A stretch of 7,403 bases of DNA from the NCBI GenBank assembly GCA_017938055.1, contig JAGBCG010000101.1:1-7403 (forward strand), read 5' to 3'. This document shows, one piece after another, positions 5,992 through 7,403 of this stretch (the first letter of the stretch is position 1; each line of letters opens with the position of its first letter). The position numbers and the translations under genes were made by a program. This DNA comes from Clostridia bacterium (GTDB lineage: Bacteria > Bacillota > Clostridia > Oscillospirales > CAG-382). The notes beneath the pieces were generated by a model. The model was given only the letters and a program-made list of their open reading frames with translations. It did not search any database and was not told the DNA's origin.

Positions 5992-6432
5992 ATGAATTAC
6001 AGTATGTTTTTAGATACTGCAACACAGGGTGCAGCACAGACAGGCGGCGGACAGACGACAGGCGGCGGAACAATAATGATAATATATGTTGTTCTTATAA
6101 TCGCATTCTTCTATTTCTTTATGATAAGACCACAGAAGAAACAGGAAAAGCAGACAGCGGCAATGAGAAACAGCCTTGAAATCGGCGATGAAATTACAAC
6201 AATCGGTGGCGTTGTTGGCAGAGTTTCTCATATTAAAGATGATATAATTACTATTGAAACAGGTGCGGACAGAGTTAGAATCCGCTTTAAGAAGTCTGCG
6301 ATTGCTTCTGTAGATAAAAAGTCGGGTGAAGAAAAATCTGCACCCAAGGGCGGTTATAAGGTGACAAAGAAGAGTGAGGGTGTAATTAAGGAAGCACCTG
6401 AGCTTAAGGATGATAACAAGGAAAGCAAATAA
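5992..6432 (+). CDS. yajC: Sec translocase accessory subunit YajC
   Basis: A 146-residue small membrane protein of the YajC family, which associates with the SecDF complex and the SecYEG translocon in bacteria. From the ATG at 5992 it has a short Gly/Gln/Thr-rich extracytoplasmic N-terminus (11-26), one transmembrane helix at about 27-45 and the hallmark RPQKK (46-50) at the cytoplasmic face. The conserved domain EIGDEITTIGGVVGRV (63-78) follows, then a Lys/Glu-rich tail (from about 108) that looks disordered and is longer than in minimal YajC. The frame extends to a TTG at 5983, but AAAGGT (5978-5983) would overlap that codon and sits 8 nt before the ATG, so ATG 5992 is the better start. A four-TM protein gene follows 62 nt downstream. 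secD and secF are not in this window. Confidence 0.93.
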   Translation: MNYSMFLDTATQGAAQTGGGQTTGGGTIMIIYVVLIIAFFYFFMIRPQKKQEKQTAAMRNSLEIGDEITTIGGVVGRVSHIKDDIITIETGADRVRIRFKKSAIASVDKKSGEEKSAPKGGYKVTKKSEGVIKEAPELKDDNKESK

Positions 6433-6494
6433 TTGTGAATAACTTTCAGACTCTTTTCATATGTATTAGTAAATATGTAAAGGAGTGTTTGTAA

Positions 6495-6950
6495 GTGAGC
6501 AATAGTAAAAGTAAAAAATCAAAGGCTTTGAAAGAGAGTTCAAAAGGACAAAACTGCTTTTTCAAGGCCTTTTTTGCCGGTGTTGTAACAAGCTCGTTGA
6601 GTCTTGTTTTTCTATGTATGGCGGTGAGTGCCTTCATGGCTTCAAAAGATGACAGCACGGCAAATATGCAGTTTTTTTCACCTGGTATTACCATGCTTAG
6701 CCTTTTAATAGGAGGCTTTGTTTGTGCAAAGGTTGAAAAAAACAATGGGATCGGTGCTTCTTTTCTTTGCGGGTGTGCATGCCTTGGAATTTGCTATGGA
6801 GCATCTACAATTATGCAGCTCGGTGGAAGTATGGGGATAATATATAAAACGCTGTGCATTGCAGTAATGCTTGTAAGTCCGGTTTTTGGAGCAAAACTTG
6901 CATCAAAAAAGGGTGGGGAAAAGAGACGGAAAAGGAGAAATACTGCCTAA
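6495..6950 (+). CDS. Four-TM small membrane protein, TIGR04086-like
   Basis: A 151-residue integral membrane protein resembling the TIGR04086 family of small membrane proteins, which I associate with yajC neighbourhoods in Clostridia; exact function is unknown. A Lys/Ser-rich N-terminus (1-20) precedes four hydrophobic segments at about 22-48, 60-80, 84-107 and 112-136. It ends in a strongly basic tail (KKGGEKRRKRR). Basic residues at both ends predict both termini inside. Cys is notably frequent (eight residues), with the cluster CGCACLGIC inside the third segment. The start is GTG at 6495, supported by AAAGGAG (6479-6485) at a 9-nt gap; no better in-frame start is nearby. It is probably co-transcribed with yajC, which suggests a link to protein export or the membrane, but this is context only. 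No terminator is visible between it and the rpsB promoter. Confidence 0.82.
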   Translation: MSNSKSKKSKALKESSKGQNCFFKAFFAGVVTSSLSLVFLCMAVSAFMASKDDSTANMQFFSPGITMLSLLIGGFVCAKVEKNNGIGASFLCGCACLGICYGASTIMQLGGSMGIIYKTLCIAVMLVSPVFGAKLASKKGGEKRRKRRNTA

Positions 6951-6954
6951 TTGT

Positions 6955-7012
6955 AAAAAAAATGTAAATATGCAAAAAAAGTGTTTTATTAACTATAAGT
7001 ATGTGATATAAT
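6955..7012 (+). promoter_or_regulatory. Predicted strong promoter of rpsB
   Basis: TGATATAAT (7004-7012) is a perfect extended -10 (TG, one base, TATAAT). No good -35 lies at 17 nt (6984-6989, TTTTAT), but phased A tracts (6955-6962 and 6974-6980) sit upstream like an UP element. The predicted start at about 7018-7020 coincides with the 5' base of a 10-bp hairpin. The layout suits a growth-rate-controlled ribosomal protein promoter. Confidence 0.7.
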
Positions 7013-7017
7013 TAACT

Positions 7018-7159
7018 CCGTCAGTGCGTTGGAATATGATGCATTGGCGGAAATTTTATTATATTACACACACAAAGACACCACGGCTTGGTTCCGGAAA
7101 AGCTTCCGGTTGCCGACAAAGTTGTCTTGTGGTGGAAAAAACCAAAGGAGGACATAATA
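7018..7159 (+). promoter_or_regulatory. Structured 5' leader of rpsB, candidate autoregulatory RNA
   Basis: The leader is about 140 nt and has three parts. First, a 5'-terminal hairpin pairs 7018-7027 with 7041-7050 (10 bp, two G-U pairs). Next comes an unpaired A/U-rich linker. Last is a compact three-way junction. P1 is CACCAC (7079-7084) with GTGGTG (7129-7134). P2 is GGC/GCC (7085-7087/7112-7114) plus CCGGAA/TTCCGG (7094-7099/7104-7109) with loop AAGC. P3 is GACA/TGTC (7115-7118/7123-7126). The P2 internal loop TTGGTT (7088-7093) is exactly complementary to AACCAA (7140-7145), which overlaps the start of the Shine-Dalgarno sequence AAAGGAGG (7144-7151). No T tract follows, so it is not a terminator. 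S2 is known to repress its own operon in E. coli; a similar role here is inferred. Confidence 0.6.
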
Positions 7160-7403
7160 ATGTCAGTAGTATCAATGAAGCAGCTGCTTGAAGCAGGCGT
7201 CCATTTCGGACATCACACAAGAAGATGGAATCCTAAGATGGCTGAGTACATCTTCACAGAAAGAAACGGTGTATACATCATCGACCTTCAGAAGACAGTT
7301 AAGAAGCTCGAAGAAGCATACATGTTTATCCGCGAAATCGCAATGGAGGGCGGCGATGTACTTTTCGTAGGTACAAAGAAGCAGGCAAGCGATGCAATCA
7401 AGG
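7160..7403 (+). CDS. rpsB: 30S ribosomal protein S2, 3'-truncated by window edge
   Basis: The first 81 codons of ribosomal protein S2, a small-subunit protein. Identification rests on MKQLLEAGVHFGHHTRRWNP (6-25), the characteristic N-terminus, followed by KMAEYIFTERNGVYIIDL and the VLFVGTKKQA block (67-76). The ATG at 7160 has an excellent ribosome binding site, AAAGGAGG (7144-7151), with an 8-nt gap. Codon use differs from the neighbours: all six Ile codons are ATC and all three Tyr codons are TAC, the signature of a highly expressed gene. The rest of the gene, and the tsf gene that usually follows rpsB, would lie beyond the window. Confidence 0.98.
   Translation, partial: MSVVSMKQLLEAGVHFGHHTRRWNPKMAEYIFTERNGVYIIDLQKTVKKLEEAYMFIREIAMEGGDVLFVGTKKQASDAIK

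Noticed and set aside
7018..7140. rpsB leader as a transcription attenuator or known metabolite riboswitch
   Set aside because: No hairpin is followed by a T tract, and I see no conserved core of a known riboswitch or T-box; a translational mechanism fits better.
7188..7370. Plus-strand open frame of 60 codons inside the start of rpsB
   Set aside because: It is in a different frame from the clear S2 coding sequence and its translation has no family features.

Overview
The window looks like an ordinary chromosomal stretch from a low-GC Gram-positive bacterium of the class Clostridia. The pointers are HPr kinase/phosphorylase, AAAGGAG-type ribosome binding sites, TTG/TATAAT-type promoters in A/T-rich spacers, and a clostridial-type small membrane protein next to yajC. 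A Ruminococcaceae/Oscillospiraceae relative is my guess from the style of the genes; the sequence does not prove it. No mobile element, CRISPR array, tRNA or rRNA is visible. No gap between genes exceeds about 210 bases.

Layout. (1) Positions 1-747, + strand: the 3' part of an unrecognised, very acidic protein whose frame is open at the left edge. (2) Positions 748-938: a convergent intergenic region with two hairpins, a 14-bp stem right after the + gene and a GC-richer repeat-like element ending in T7. (3) Positions 939-2345, - strand: a two-gene unit of a YbaK-type Cys-tRNA deacylase followed, 6 nt later, by a membrane-anchored alpha/beta hydrolase. (4) Positions 2346-2490: a divergent promoter region. 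(5) Positions 2491-4430, + strand: hprK and a ROK-family glucokinase, closed by a hairpin terminator. (6) Positions 4452-4632: that terminator, then a fresh promoter. (7) Positions 4633-6950, + strand: a class Ic-like aspartate aminotransferase, yajC and a four-TM membrane protein resembling TIGR04086. (8) Positions 6951-7159: an extended -10 promoter and a structured mRNA leader. (9) Positions 7160-7403: the first 81 codons of rpsB (ribosomal protein S2), cut by the window edge.

The genes serve central functions: sensing glycolytic flux (HprK) and glucose phosphorylation (ROK kinase), aspartate/oxaloacetate exchange, Sec-translocase support (YajC), correction of mischarged tRNA (YbaK) and translation (S2). 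The hprK-glucokinase pair is the clearest functional link.

The most promising undescribed element is the rpsB leader at about 7018-7159. It can fold into a 5'-terminal hairpin and a compact three-way junction. An internal-loop UUGGUU in that junction is exactly complementary to AACCAA abutting the Shine-Dalgarno sequence, so a translation-controlling pseudoknot is possible. This is inference from base pairing by eye and needs a covariation test. I found no convincing novel multi-gene system.
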